21,159 bases of DNA from a virus (IMGVR_UViG_3300037541_000920:1-21159); one strand, 5' to 3'. Shown: positions 6,675 through 13,655, counted from the stretch's first letter. Numbers and translations are program-made. Notes: generated by a model not told the origin, from the sequence alone.

Positions 6675-7688
6675 TTAATCTCTTACGGGAGCAATTAAAC
6701 TTAATTGTGTTACTTTATTGAATTCTGAATTTTTTGAAGAATATCCAACTCTTTTAGTTCTGTCTTTTATTTTTTCTATTAAACGATCACTTTTTTCTAT
6801 ATAATTCATCAATTGAGCTAGTGCATCTTCTGCTTCTGCAGAAATATTTTTGATTTCATCTAGTTTCCAGAAAGATATCATAGGCTTAATAACTTCTTCA
6901 ATATATATTTCAAGATTATAAAATCCGCCATTAGCCATTAATCTTGAGTGAATGTCAAAATCAAGAACTCCAGATCCAGTATAATTTGCCGGAAGTTGAA
7001 AATCTATAGCTTGAGATGCGAGTGATATGATGAATTCGGAAGGATATTTTTCAAATCCTTTTTTACAAACATCTCTATAAAATATAAAGTGCCTGTTTTC
7101 ATCGCTAGTAACTTTTCTGATAATGTTATATCCTTCAGAATCTTCTCTTAGTTGATCTGCTACTCTTAAGTATATCGATCTGCCAGCAAGTTCCTGTAAA
7201 GTAGTATAAGTTAGCCACTGTACAGCATTCCCATTTGGATCATCTGGGACAAGGCCCTTTTTTACTTGATTCATTCTTGCATCTTCAAGAAAATATGGAT
7301 TCATTAGTCCATTAAGTGTAATATAATTTCTTATTACGTAAGAGTGGTTGTCTTCTTCGGCTACCCACTGTTGAAGCCATTCATTCCAAACAGTGTTTCT
7401 ATTCTCGTCGCCTATAAATCCTGTTATCGTTCTAGCATACCATGGTAAATTATCTTCTGTCATTATTAAGAGATAAATAGTTGATATTAAATTTTCTGAT
7501 ATTTTATCTTTATTGTATTCAAAGCCATTTTTTTCTATTTCAGAGTATCTATTCCATGGTATTATTTCGTGAGGATACCAGTCTTTTCTAGAGCTTATAT
7601 GCTTATTTAATATTGACTCTACATCAGGTTCTAAATTTTTTAGAATTTCTAAACTTTTTTTACGATCAATCTGATTAAATTTCTTCAT
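6675..7688 (-). CDS. Acyl-ACP desaturase-like diiron protein
   Basis: 337 residues, close to the 300-360 of soluble acyl-ACP desaturases. The diiron ligands are in the family order: an early helix with Glu before NLPWYARTI, then WLQQWVAEEDNHSYVIRNY (E-E-x-x-H), then YTTLQELAGRSIYLRVADQL (Glu), then VTSDENRHFIFYRDV (E-x-x-H). The W-AEE-x-H-S form is closest to bacterial DesA-like proteins as found in Actinobacteria. The expected reaction is O2-dependent desaturation of a carrier-bound fatty acid. It starts inside the end of the ferritin-like gene (14-base overlap), so the two diiron proteins are made together. A terminator follows its stop. Confidence 0.82.
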   Translation of the reverse strand: MKKFNQIDRKKSLEILKNLEPDVESILNKHISSRKDWYPHEIIPWNRYSEIEKNGFEYNKDKISENLISTIYLLIMTEDNLPWYARTITGFIGDENRNTVWNEWLQQWVAEEDNHSYVIRNYITLNGLMNPYFLEDARMNQVKKGLVPDDPNGNAVQWLTYTTLQELAGRSIYLRVADQLREDSEGYNIIRKVTSDENRHFIFYRDVCKKGFEKYPSEFIISLASQAIDFQLPANYTGSGVLDFDIHSRLMANGGFYNLEIYIEEVIKPMISFWKLDEIKNISAEAEDALAQLMNYIEKSDRLIEKIKDRTKRVGYSSKNSEFNKVTQLSLIAPVRD

Positions 7689-8730
7689 CTGTTAATTCCA
7701 TATCTTCAAACTGAATAACGCCCATTTCTTCAAATTTCGTACGAAGCCAACCATTATTTCGATCAAGTAATCCAAGCTTCTTACAGTTAGGTACTACCTT
7801 AGTAAAAACAGCTTGTCTCATGAATCTGTTTTTTCCAGAATTTATAACCAGAGGAGTTATTATTTTTGAATCTACTCCCATATAATCCCACACTTCGTGC
7901 TGAACTAGTTTGCCCATAAGGCCAAAACTTGCTTCATAAGCAAATTCCTGCCTTTCTTTAATTTCTAAATCATTCATGTTTTCATAGACTTCAGTTAAGC
8001 TTATAACACCAAAAGCAACGTGCCTACTCTCGTCTTTTATTATATAATCTAAAATTTGTTTAATAAGAGGCTCTTTTGTTATTTGATAAAGATACCCAAA
8101 AGACGAAAGACTTAAACCTTCTCCAATAACTTGACCGCCTAAATATGTAAAATCCCATCTAGGATCGTTTATTATATTTGACATATAATTTTTAAAATTA
8201 GTATTTACAGTATATCCACCACCTAGCTTATCGTTAAGATATCTAGAGAATACATCTAAATGTTTTGCTTCGTCTAATACCTGACTACTTGCATAAAGTT
8301 TTGCGTCAAACCATGGTATGTTTTGTACAGTTTTTGAAGCAAACATTAATGCACCTTGTTCACCATGTAGAAATTGAGATACGTTATATTTTCTAGATTG
8401 TATAGAATATTCTAGCCATTCTTTTTCTTTCCACTTTTCTAGTGGAGTACCTATAAATTTATCCTTATTTATAGGCCCTTGATCTAGTATCACACTTTTT
8501 TCTATATCTACATCAATTTTCCAATTAATATCTTCTTCTGGATTCCATTGACTGCGTAATCCTTTTAGGTAAAGTTTTCTAAGTTTTTGGCGTGATACTG
8601 AGTAGTCCCAAGTAAATATTGTATCTGATTCATTTTTTACAGAATGATTTAACTCATTTGGATCAGTTGGTTCTGCAAATAAAATTTCATCTAAAAGATC
8701 TTCAGATATATATAGTCCTTTATTGTTCAT
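7675..8730 (-). CDS. Ferritin-like diiron oxidase
   Basis: 351 residues. QFLHGEQGALMFASKTV gives the first Glu, SSQVLDEAKHLDVFSRYL gives the E-x-x-H pair, GEGLSLSSFGYL gives another Glu, and IKDESRHVAFGV gives the second E-x-x-H, so a complete four-helix diiron site is visible. The pattern fits the ribonucleotide-reductase-R2-like/ferritin-like superfamily. The opening with WNPEEDINW recalls bacterial ferritin-like oxidases rather than true R2, and no large-subunit reductase gene is in the window. The substrate is unknown; its 14-base overlap with the desaturase-like gene suggests one pathway. A C-terminal acidic tail (FEDMELTDEEI) ends the protein. Confidence 0.75.
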   Translation of the reverse strand: MNNKGLYISEDLLDEILFAEPTDPNELNHSVKNESDTIFTWDYSVSRQKLRKLYLKGLRSQWNPEEDINWKIDVDIEKSVILDQGPINKDKFIGTPLEKWKEKEWLEYSIQSRKYNVSQFLHGEQGALMFASKTVQNIPWFDAKLYASSQVLDEAKHLDVFSRYLNDKLGGGYTVNTNFKNYMSNIINDPRWDFTYLGGQVIGEGLSLSSFGYLYQITKEPLIKQILDYIIKDESRHVAFGVISLTEVYENMNDLEIKERQEFAYEASFGLMGKLVQHEVWDYMGVDSKIITPLVINSGKNRFMRQAVFTKVVPNCKKLGLLDRNNGWLRTKFEEMGVIQFEDMELTDEEI

Positions 8731-8734
8731 ATTA

Positions 8735-9469
8735 TTAACTTAATATATTTGGTATAAACTGTTTTACGTAATCAAGTGGCATATCGAATATAATTACTAT
8801 TCTATCCTTAGAGCCTTTATGAGAGACTGAATGAGCATATGGACCTCCGTCTTTAAACGATAATACTTTACCTTCTTCCCATGAAGAAGTTTCATTGCCA
8901 ACTGTAATCGTGCATTTGGGGTCATTGACTAGACATAGGTGAAACCTAAGGTATCCTTTTACTCCAAAATGAGATCCTATTTCAGTTCCAGGTGAAAGTA
9001 TGCTAATAATACAAGCAGAACACATACCAGGAGCATGTTCTTCAATAATCGAGTTGAATGTTTTAAAAAAAGAAATAGCGTAACTACTTAGATCGTACGT
9101 ACTTTTTGAAGTTTGTTTAACAGTCTTTTTTTCATAATAATCATTTAACTCTTTTAGGTCGCCGTTGTTATTTTGCCTCTTTCTATTTTCAGCAATATAA
9201 ACTATATTCCATTCACCAGATTCTTCTGCCTTTGGAAATAATTTAATAAAGTTACCATTTATCGAATCTTCATCTTCTTTATGTACAATTTCATATGTTT
9301 TTATTTTAGAGTCTAATAAAGAAACAGTAGTTTTTCCTTCATATGTTTCTGGATTTTTGCTATTTAAAAAAACTAAAGCTTCATCTCTAATTTTTTCCCA
9401 ATTTTTTACTAATTGTTGAATTACTGGAATGCGCATAGCTTCTTCATTCCAGAACTTTTGCTCGGTCAT
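8735..9469 (-). CDS. Aspartyl/asparaginyl beta-hydroxylase-like oxygenase
   Basis: 244 residues. The C-terminal half matches the AspH family: ILSPGTEIGSHFGVKGYLRF (first iron His and the Arg of the 2OG site), HLCLVNDPKCTITVGNETSS, WEEGKVLSFKDGGPYAHSVSH (second iron His), and DRIVIIFDMPL (final Arg strand). As in many AspH proteins, only two His ligands with no obvious Asp in the first motif are seen (H-F-G), which is normal for the family. The N-terminal 100 residues are charged and not recognised. The start has AGGAG seven bases upstream. It lies four bases before the ferritin-like gene on the same strand and completes the oxygen-dependent iron-enzyme cluster. Confidence 0.83.
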   Translation of the reverse strand: MTEQKFWNEEAMRIPVIQQLVKNWEKIRDEALVFLNSKNPETYEGKTTVSLLDSKIKTYEIVHKEDEDSINGNFIKLFPKAEESGEWNIVYIAENRKRQNNNGDLKELNDYYEKKTVKQTSKSTYDLSSYAISFFKTFNSIIEEHAPGMCSACIISILSPGTEIGSHFGVKGYLRFHLCLVNDPKCTITVGNETSSWEEGKVLSFKDGGPYAHSVSHKGSKDRIVIIFDMPLDYVKQFIPNILS

Positions 9470-9535
9470 AATTGCTCCTAAAAATTTACCCGTAATCTAA
9501 GACGGCTTCAAAACTAAAAAACCTAGTTTATAATA

Positions 9536-9730
9536 CTATACACTAATAATATGGAATTTGTCAACTCCAGGTATTAAGCCAAGATTTGAACCATCTTCCC
9601 AGTTTACATGTATAGTACCAGTATCGTCTACTAGCCTTACAACTCCAAAATCTCCTGGTTTAAGTTTAGTATACTGATCGTCAGTATAAACTAACTGTAC
9701 TTTTTTTCCAACATATGCGCATTGTTTCAT
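9536..9730 (-). CDS. DUF4314 family small protein
   Basis: 64 residues, the size of the domain. GKKVQLVYTDDQYTKLKPGD, then GTIHVNWEDGSNLGLIPGVD are the signature blocks of DUF4314, a small SH3-like beta-barrel domain common in phages and mobile elements. Function is unknown. The gene overlaps the preceding one (9727-9948) by four bases (ATGA). A weak hairpin (AAACTA...TAGTTT) lies after its stop in the gap before the AspH-like gene. Confidence 0.82.
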   Translation of the reverse strand: MKQCAYVGKKVQLVYTDDQYTKLKPGDFGVVRLVDDTGTIHVNWEDGSNLGLIPGVDKFHIISV

Positions 9731-9948
9731 GGTTTTTCCCCTATTTGTTTATATCGTTGCTTGTAAGAATCTCCATATATAAGATCTTCTAAGCACTGTC
9801 TGAAAAACTGCTCAATAGTTATATTTTGATATTTACAAGCAGTTAATATTAAATTAAATTCTTCTATAGGAAACTTTATTACATCAATTTTTTTACCGGT
9901 TTCAGAAGATACTAATTTAACTTTTTTGTATTTCTTTTTAAATATCAT
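9727..9948 (-). CDS. Small hypothetical protein, possibly ribbon-helix-helix-like
   Basis: 73 residues. A basic N-terminus (MIFKKKYKKVKLVSSETGKK) leads to a strand-like DVIKFP and two helices (EEFNLILTACKYQ, TIEQFFRQCLEDLIYG). A strand followed by two helices after a basic arm is compatible with a ribbon-helix-helix DNA-binding fold, but the match is weak. Its ATG lies two bases after the stop of the upstream gene, and its own stop overlaps the DUF4314 start, so it is in one translational chain. No firm function. Confidence 0.55.
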   Translation of the reverse strand: MIFKKKYKKVKLVSSETGKKIDVIKFPIEEFNLILTACKYQNITIEQFFRQCLEDLIYGDSYKQRYKQIGEKP

Positions 9949-9950
9949 AG

Positions 9951-10199
9951 CTAGTCTTGAAGATCAGCTGTTATTAAAAATCCTGGTCCATTAATTTCAG
10001 GATCTTGAGAAGGAATGATTGCTTGACCATCGTGAAAAATTATAACCATAGGAATATCATTAAAACCTACTAATCCATCCCATCCTAATTCTGAAATTTC
10101 AGATTCTTTAAGTGGACGAATAGTATGAACCATTTTACCTATGAGAGATCCATATTCTTTTGTTAATATCTTTTGCATCTCTTTTTCAGTTTCAAGCAT
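9951..10199 (-). CDS. Conserved small phage/plasmid-type protein
   Basis: 82 residues. The end, PMVIIFHDGQAIIPSQDPEI then NGPGFLITADLQD, reads like a compact beta-rich domain I associate with unnamed phage and plasmid proteins that carry the same 'I-F-x-DGQA-I-PSQDP-x-x-NGPGF' block. The N-terminus is helical (EKEMQKILTKEYGSLIGKMV). There are no Cys or membrane segments. GGGA precedes the ATG by about six bases, and the upstream 49-residue gene ends one base before it. Function unknown. Confidence 0.65.
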   Translation of the reverse strand: MLETEKEMQKILTKEYGSLIGKMVHTIRPLKESEISELGWDGLVGFNDIPMVIIFHDGQAIIPSQDPEINGPGFLITADLQD

Positions 10200-10200
10200 G

Positions 10201-10350
10201 TTAATCCCATTCTTTCTTATCAGGTGGTGGTTTTTTCTTGGATGGTATAGTTTTAGCTTTTAATATATTGCGATCAGAAAAATTTTGCTTGTCAATTTTT
10301 GACCAAGCTTTACTAAATAATATTTTAATATTTTTCTTTTTCTTGTTCAT
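10201..10350 (-). CDS. Very small basic protein (49 residues)
   Basis: This ORF begins MNKKKKNIKILFSKAW and ends KTIPSKKKPPPDKKEWD. The ATG at 10350 lies inside the end of the zinc-type gene (10325-10516), overlapping it by 26 bases, and has AGGTG six bases upstream as ribosome site. Its stop is one base before the next ATG (10199). The gap would otherwise be unused. The protein is strongly basic and proline/lysine-rich at the end, so contact with nucleic acid is possible; no family is recognised. Confidence 0.6.
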   Translation of the reverse strand: MNKKKKNIKILFSKAWSKIDKQNFSDRNILKAKTIPSKKKPPPDKKEWD

Positions 10351-10516
10351 TTAAACACCTATCGCAATTCCATATTCTTATTTTGCCTTGAACTATAATA
10401 TAATCACCTAAACTGTCATTTTCAACTCCACAAGAATTGCACTGATGAAGCTTAAAATCTTCAACATTATAATTTAAAGCTCGACTATAAGCATCGCGCA
10501 TAGCTTCATGATCCAT
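10325..10516 (-). CDS. Small zinc-ribbon protein
   Basis: 63 residues. The helical N-terminus (MDHEAMRDAYSRALNYNVED) is followed by QCNSCGVENDSLGDYII and RIWNCDRCLNEQEKEK, a C-x2-C...C-x2-C pair spaced for one zinc knuckle. It overlaps the upstream Cys gene (10506) by 11 bases and the downstream basic gene by 26 bases. One of several tiny zinc-type proteins in this operon; function unknown. Confidence 0.7.
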   Translation of the reverse strand: MDHEAMRDAYSRALNYNVEDFKLHQCNSCGVENDSLGDYIIVQGKIRIWNCDRCLNEQEKEKY

Positions 10517-10715
10517 CGTCTATCACCGACCAATCTTCAATTATAACTTGGCATTTTTGTTTGCACAATGGACAAGTGGGAGCAGCATATTGGCCCCACA
10601 TTGAATGACCAGGTATTTGTCTGCAAGCACACTCTAGGATTACTTCTGGACCCCATGTTTGTATCAAGGACTCTTTTGCTTGTCTAGTTGTTTTTATCTT
10701 GTTTAATTTCTTCAT
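10506..10715 (-). CDS. Small Cys-rich protein, probable zinc binder
   Basis: 69 residues. The basic N-terminus (MKKLNKIKTTRQAKESLIQ) precedes ILECACRQIPGHSMWG and CPLCKQKCQVII, giving five Cys in C-x-C...C-x2-C-x3-C spacing plus a His, enough for one zinc site. It overlaps its neighbours on both sides (11 bases with 10325, 32 bases with the small membrane gene at 10684-10782). Function unknown. Confidence 0.7.
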   Translation of the reverse strand: MKKLNKIKTTRQAKESLIQTWGPEVILECACRQIPGHSMWGQYAAPTCPLCKQKCQVIIEDWSVIDDGS

Positions 10716-10782
10716 AAAAATCTTTTAAATTCCATCCAATAACAATGCAAACTATAGAGTGAACAAGAAAAAGAGGCCACAT
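10684..10782 (-). CDS. Tiny single-helix membrane protein (32 residues)
   Basis: The ORF reads MWPLFLVHSIVCIVIGWNLK followed by a charged tail (DFYEEIKQDKNN). One hydrophobic helix with a polar C-terminus is a typical tiny phage membrane protein. It fills the gap between the genes at 10788 and 10715, overlapping the latter by 32 bases, and its ATG is five bases after the upstream stop. There is no clear ribosome site, so it probably depends on coupling. Confidence rests on composition and packing alone. Confidence 0.45.
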   Translation of the reverse strand: MWPLFLVHSIVCIVIGWNLKDFYEEIKQDKNN

Positions 10783-10787
10783 AAAAA

Positions 10788-10937
10788 TTAATTTTCTACT
10801 TGATAATCTTCATATTCTTCTACTTGATAATCTTCATATGAAGACCAAGGTATTCCATTAGAATCTTGGAAAGTATCAATATAAGCATCATCTATTGAAT
10901 TAATATAATCATCGTGTTCTATGTTATTTTTGTTCAT
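10788..10937 (-). CDS. Small acidic protein with a duplicated C-terminal octapeptide
   Basis: 49 residues from ATG 10937, chosen because AAAGGA lies about eight bases upstream and the ATG overlaps the end of the preceding gene by 14 bases. A longer frame to 10982 would lie within that gene. The protein is acidic (MNKNNIEHDDYINSIDDAYI) and ends with two copies of YEDYQVE(E/N), made by a 24-base tandem duplication. No family is recognised. Confidence 0.6.
   Translation of the reverse strand: MNKNNIEHDDYINSIDDAYIDTFQDSNGIPWSSYEDYQVEEYEDYQVEN
10794..10839. repeat. Tandem duplication, 24-base period
   Basis: Two identical 22-base copies (10794-10815 and 10818-10839) are separated by two bases. 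The period of 24 keeps the frame and duplicates eight residues at the end of the acidic protein. The perfect identity suggests a recent event. Confidence 0.9.
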
Positions 10938-11331
10938 CAGAAAATCCTTTGTATATAGAAAAAGTCTTAGCAGTAACAACATCTATAAGAGCATTATATA
11001 ATTTAGGCCATCTAGTTTTGATTTCTAGAAGAACCTTATCATTATCAGCTTTATCTGGGTCTTTGGAAGTAAGGGCTTTGTAAAGCCTACCAATAACTTC
11101 ATGTTCTGACTTTAGTATAGTAACAAAATCAGGGGGAGTAGTATAGGTTATTTCAGCAGAAGTAGATGTTTTAGTGTAAGAATTATTAGGTAAATTCTTT
11201 ACATAATAGTTTGTTTTAGTATAAGAATTTAAATTATTGTCATTCTTATTAGGTAAAGAAATCTGTCTTAAACTAGTTGCTAGATTGTTTATGGCTTCCG
11301 CTAAATTTTGTATAGTTTCTATAATCTTCAT
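10924..11331 (-). CDS. Hypothetical phage protein with Thr/Asn/Tyr-rich linker
   Basis: 135 residues from ATG 11331, which overlaps the TAA of the tiny upstream gene in TAATG. A longer frame to 11361 exists but would lie fully in that gene. The N-terminus is a helix (KIIETIQNLAEAINNLATSL), the middle is low complexity with SYTKT twice, and the C-terminal part is a helical domain (LKSEHEVIGRLYKALTSKD; LLEIKTRWPKLYNALIDVV). No motifs are recognised. The end overlaps the next gene by 14 bases. Confidence 0.6.
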   Translation of the reverse strand: MKIIETIQNLAEAINNLATSLRQISLPNKNDNNLNSYTKTNYYVKNLPNNSYTKTSTSAEITYTTPPDFVTILKSEHEVIGRLYKALTSKDPDKADNDKVLLEIKTRWPKLYNALIDVVTAKTFSIYKGFSDEQK

Positions 11332-11429
11332 TAATCGTCCTCTTCTTCTTCTTTGTCGCACTTAGTGCTCTTGACTATTTTTTCCCAAGCGCAATCGCAT
11401 GGTAAATTTTGTTGACCAATAATTTTCAT
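11331..11429 (-). CDS. Tiny acidic-tailed Cys protein (32 residues)
   Basis: The ORF reads MKIIGQQNLPCDCAWEKIVK then STKCDKEEEEDD. Three Cys (C-x-C and one more) could bind metal. The ATG follows the upstream TAA by one base and the stop overlaps the next ATG (TAATG), so it is tightly coupled on both sides. This placement, rather than any known family, supports it as a gene. Confidence 0.55.
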   Translation of the reverse strand: MKIIGQQNLPCDCAWEKIVKSTKCDKEEEEDD

Positions 11430-11430
11430 G

Positions 11431-11646
11431 TTAATATTTAGCTATCTGAGATAATCTTTGGTTTTCAGCTGTTAAATTTTCAATCAAAGTTTCATAAGAA
11501 TTAATCTTATCAAGAGTCAAAGATAATATCTTAACAGCATGATGCATTAGAGTGTAAACAATTATGGGATCATGTATTGATTTATCAGCTTCATTAGATA
11601 ATTCAGACATTACATTTTTAATTTGAGCCTTGAGAATATCATTCAT
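11431..11646 (-). CDS. Small helical/coiled-coil protein
   Basis: 71 residues, almost all helix. The last third has heptad-like spacing (LTLDKINSYETLIENLTAEN), suggesting a short coiled coil. The middle (IIVYTLMHHAVKILSL) is more hydrophobic but too short and His-rich to be a membrane helix. No family is recognised. It sits in the run of small minus-strand genes, one base from the tiny gene downstream. Confidence 0.6.
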   Translation of the reverse strand: MNDILKAQIKNVMSELSNEADKSIHDPIIVYTLMHHAVKILSLTLDKINSYETLIENLTAENQRLSQIAKY

Positions 11647-11658
11647 TGTTTTAGTATA

Positions 11659-11913
11659 TCAAAAAGGTTCATCTAAGTCTATACCATTAGCAGCATTTTG
11701 ATTATATAAAATTTCTTTAGGAAATGGTATTTTTCCAAATTGATCATAATTAAGATTATTTTTTTTAATCATTTTCATTAAAACGTTGTTGATAACATTA
11801 GATAGTTCTGAGATAGGACTATCTAAATTAGAAACTATAATTTTTGAAGAAGTATTAACGTTTGAATTAGAATTAATATAAGAATTTTCTCCCCAATCAG
11901 GCAAAGTGTGCAT
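11659..11913 (-). CDS. Small hypothetical protein with Asn/Ser-rich N-terminus
   Basis: 84 residues. The N-terminus is low complexity (ENSYINSNSNVNTSS), followed by a helix (SELSNVINNVLMKMIKKN). It overlaps the zinc-ribbon gene upstream by 17 bases. No motif is recognised. Nothing in the sequence points to a function. Confidence 0.55.
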   Translation of the reverse strand: MHTLPDWGENSYINSNSNVNTSSKIIVSNLDSPISELSNVINNVLMKMIKKNNLNYDQFGKIPFPKEILYNQNAANGIDLDEPF

Positions 11914-12109
11914 GAACTTCTTCTTTCGGCCAATTTGATATTGGTGTTAAACCATCACCAAAAAAATTTTCAAGAGCTTCATCTGTTCCACAATTAGAAC
12001 AAATTTCTGTCTTATTATCTACCCGAGAAATAGCTCCTGGATAAGCTCCCGGCATTTCATCGTTAGGTATATAATGCGTACATCTAGGGCATATATTAGT
12101 TGGTTGCAT
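11897..12109 (-). CDS. Conserved phage zinc-ribbon protein
   Basis: 70 residues. CPRCTHYIPNDEMPGAYPGA, then DNKTEICSNCGTDEALENF. This two-knuckle form (C-x2-C-x-x-YIPN...PGAYPGA-x-S-R...ICS-x-CG-x-x-EA) is one I recognise from many actinobacteriophage genomes without a known function. The Arg in the S-R-V block is encoded by CGG followed by G (12023-12025); it is the only in-phase CGG triplet I found that is read as Arg in an intact gene here. A GGAGG lies just before the start, inside the end of the upstream gene. Confidence 0.78.
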   Translation of the reverse strand: MQPTNICPRCTHYIPNDEMPGAYPGAISRVDNKTEICSNCGTDEALENFFGDGLTPISNWPKEEVHAHFA

Positions 12110-12274
12110 TTAGTCCTCCAAAAGAATTATTAAATCATCTATATAATCTAAAGCGGCTATATAGCCTTCCCAATAATAATAGTCAGTATGAGCATCTTGC
12201 GATGCCTTTAACTGGTATTCTCTTGCGTTATTTATCTTATCTTTTAATCTTTTTTCTAACTCTAGTTTGTTCAT
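12110..12274 (-). CDS. Small helical protein (54 residues)
   Basis: The ORF begins MNKLELEKRLKDKINNAREY and continues QLKASQDAHTDYYYWEGYIA with an acidic end (LDYIDDLIILLED). Its ATG overlaps the TGA of the upstream gene (ATGA) and its stop directly precedes the next ATG, so it fills a 160-base gap precisely. The sequence is a charged amphipathic helix followed by an aromatic turn. It is similar in style to short phage proteins with an N-terminal coiled coil; function unknown. Confidence 0.65.
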   Translation of the reverse strand: MNKLELEKRLKDKINNAREYQLKASQDAHTDYYYWEGYIAALDYIDDLIILLED

Positions 12275-12516
12275 AAATAAACCTCTTCATTATTAGAAAC
12301 TTTAGGAAACACAGCATTTTTAGAATTAAATGCAGAAACACTAATGTGTTCACCACAAAAATCTTCTGCGTTTACAACAGGAAACTGCCATCTAGATGAA
12401 TACAAAGCTTTAGAATCATCGACTCTTACTGGAGGATACCTATGGCAAGAATACCAAGGTGTATGATTATTTGGTTTGCGAGCAAAAGCGCAATTTTGAC
12501 ACTCTACATTATTCAT
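12271..12516 (-). CDS. Small Cys-rich phage protein (CxxC ... C ... FCGE type)
   Basis: 81 residues. VECQNCAFARKPNNHTPWYS then CHRYPPV, and later RWQFPVVNAEDFCGEH, give four Cys in the order C-x2-C, C, C with R-Y-P-P and D-x-C-G-E turns. I know this arrangement from many small phage proteins, where it probably binds zinc or an iron-sulfur group. The C-terminal 30 residues are unstructured. It overlaps both neighbours by four bases (ATGA). Confidence 0.75.
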   Translation of the reverse strand: MNNVECQNCAFARKPNNHTPWYSCHRYPPVRVDDSKALYSSRWQFPVVNAEDFCGEHISVSAFNSKNAVFPKVSNNEEVYL

Positions 12517-13262
12517 ATTCCAAGTTCTTTTCTTTTTTGAGTAGCTGATATTTTTTGTAAATCTTCAGATAGATGGACCTGCTCAATGGAGTATCCTACA
12601 TCTCTACCATATATTATATTTGTTATATTTGGAAGCTTAAGAACAAAAGCTTCACCTTCTTGTTCGTAAATTAATTGACTAACTTGATCAAATGTTAAAG
12701 GATCTTTTTCTGAAGTTAAATAAGTATCTCTAACTCCAATAAGAACTTGATCAGTTCTGTTGAATCCTTCTCGGTAAAGGGCATGGTGGCCCTCATGCCA
12801 AGGTTGGTATCTACCAAGCATTAAAGTCGTAGGTCTTCTCCAATCAAACAAACCAGAATGGCGAATAACGGCATCAGCTTCTTGTTCAGGAGTAAGACCA
12901 TAATTAATTTTAAGATCATAAGCAGTTGGATCTTGCCATATAGAATTAGTGTCAGCAAACCTACTGCTTTCAATCCTATGAACCCAAGTAATATAATTTG
13001 CCCTACCAAAAGCTTTTCTAGTTTCACTTGTTGGACAAACAAAATCAACAACAACATTAAAACCTTGATCATCTAAAAGACGAGCTAAAGCTCCCATTCT
13101 TCTAGATTGTTCTATTCTATCTTCATTAGAAAATCCTAAATCAGAATTTAAATCTGCTCTAACAGCATCCGCATTTAAATGTATTGCGTTTGTTCTGTTA
13201 ACTATACTTTCAGCCAAAGTTGTTTTGCCAGAACCTGGCAATCCAATTATTAATAATATCAA
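12513..13262 (-). CDS. Bifunctional P-loop kinase (CysC-like) / nucleotidyltransferase
   Basis: 249 residues from a TTG start with AGGA about ten bases upstream. Residues 1-130 are a P-loop kinase: LLIIGLPGSGKTTLAESIV (Walker A), LNADAVRADLNSDLGFSNED, then RRMGALARLLDDQGFNVVVD, which closely follows adenylyl-sulfate kinase (CysC). Residues 145-249 are a nucleotidyltransferase: LMLGRYQPWHEGHHALYREG has the H-x-x-H motif (HEGH), and SATQKRKELGI resembles the I-S-x-T-x-x-R motif of NMN and cytidylyl transferases. The order kinase then transferase is opposite to NadR. It could serve NAD salvage or another activated-nucleotide pathway; the true substrates are unknown. Confidence 0.78.
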   Translation of the reverse strand: MILLIIGLPGSGKTTLAESIVNRTNAIHLNADAVRADLNSDLGFSNEDRIEQSRRMGALARLLDDQGFNVVVDFVCPTSETRKAFGRANYITWVHRIESSRFADTNSIWQDPTAYDLKINYGLTPEQEADAVIRHSGLFDWRRPTTLMLGRYQPWHEGHHALYREGFNRTDQVLIGVRDTYLTSEKDPLTFDQVSQLIYEQEGEAFVLKLPNITNIIYGRDVGYSIEQVHLSEDLQKISATQKRKELGI

Positions 13263-13263
13263 T

Positions 13264-13407
13264 TTAAAATAATCCTAACGATGATAAAACTTGTATAAAA
13301 AGAGCAGAGAGACAAATAGAAATTAGAAGAAGAAGAAAAACTTTATCTGTTTTTTCATCAACTTCAAAATATTCAAAAAAATATTCTCTCTTAATCCTTT
13401 TTTTCAT
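13264..13407 (-). CDS. Small single-helix membrane protein (47 residues)
   Basis: The ORF begins [20 protein letters not shown] and then has one strong hydrophobic helix ([19 protein letters not shown]). A basic cytoplasmic N-terminus with a C-terminal membrane helix is a usual tiny phage membrane protein. The ATG overlaps the TGA of the upstream gene (ATGA), and its stop ends one base before the TTG of the kinase fusion. Function unknown. Confidence 0.62.
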   Translation of the reverse strand: MKKRIKREYFFEYFEVDEKTDKVFLLLLISICLSALFIQVLSSLGLF

Positions 13408-13655
13408 GCTGTATAAACGTCCCCATTTTCTTCTATCTTAGAGTCTTCATAAGGGGAAATTATACGGCGATACAATTCTAGTTTAGCACATTCCATTACT
13501 CCAACAACTTCATTAAGTGTAGAATAACTTTTTCCTTTTTTATTAATATACCAATCTAAAATAGAAGTAATAAAATAATTAAGTTCGCCGGCATTATCTA
13601 TATTTGTTTCGTTTAACAAAATAGCTGCACGATCTTGTTGTTTAATGTATGGCAT
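13404..13655 (-). CDS. Conserved phage protein (likely DUF6899 type)
   Basis: 83 residues. [14 protein letters not shown], then [40 protein letters not shown] and [14 protein letters not shown] recognise this order (MPYIKxxDR...NAGELNY...LNEV-x-G-x-x-E-CAK-x-E-x-YRR...PYED-K-x-x-ENGDVY) from a very widespread small phage and prophage family, which I believe is named DUF6899. Its role is unknown. AAAGGA lies six bases before the ATG. It is followed by the small membrane gene in ATGA overlap. Confidence 0.8.
   Translation of the reverse strand: MPYIKQQDRAAILLNETNIDNAGELNYFITSILDWYINKKGKSYSTLNEVVGVMECAKLELYRRIISPYEDSKIEENGDVYTA

Noticed and set aside
12821-13076. ORFs on both strands inside the kinase/nucleotidyltransferase gene
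   Set aside because: Leu/Ile-rich shadows of the real frame, which carries Walker A and HxxH motifs.
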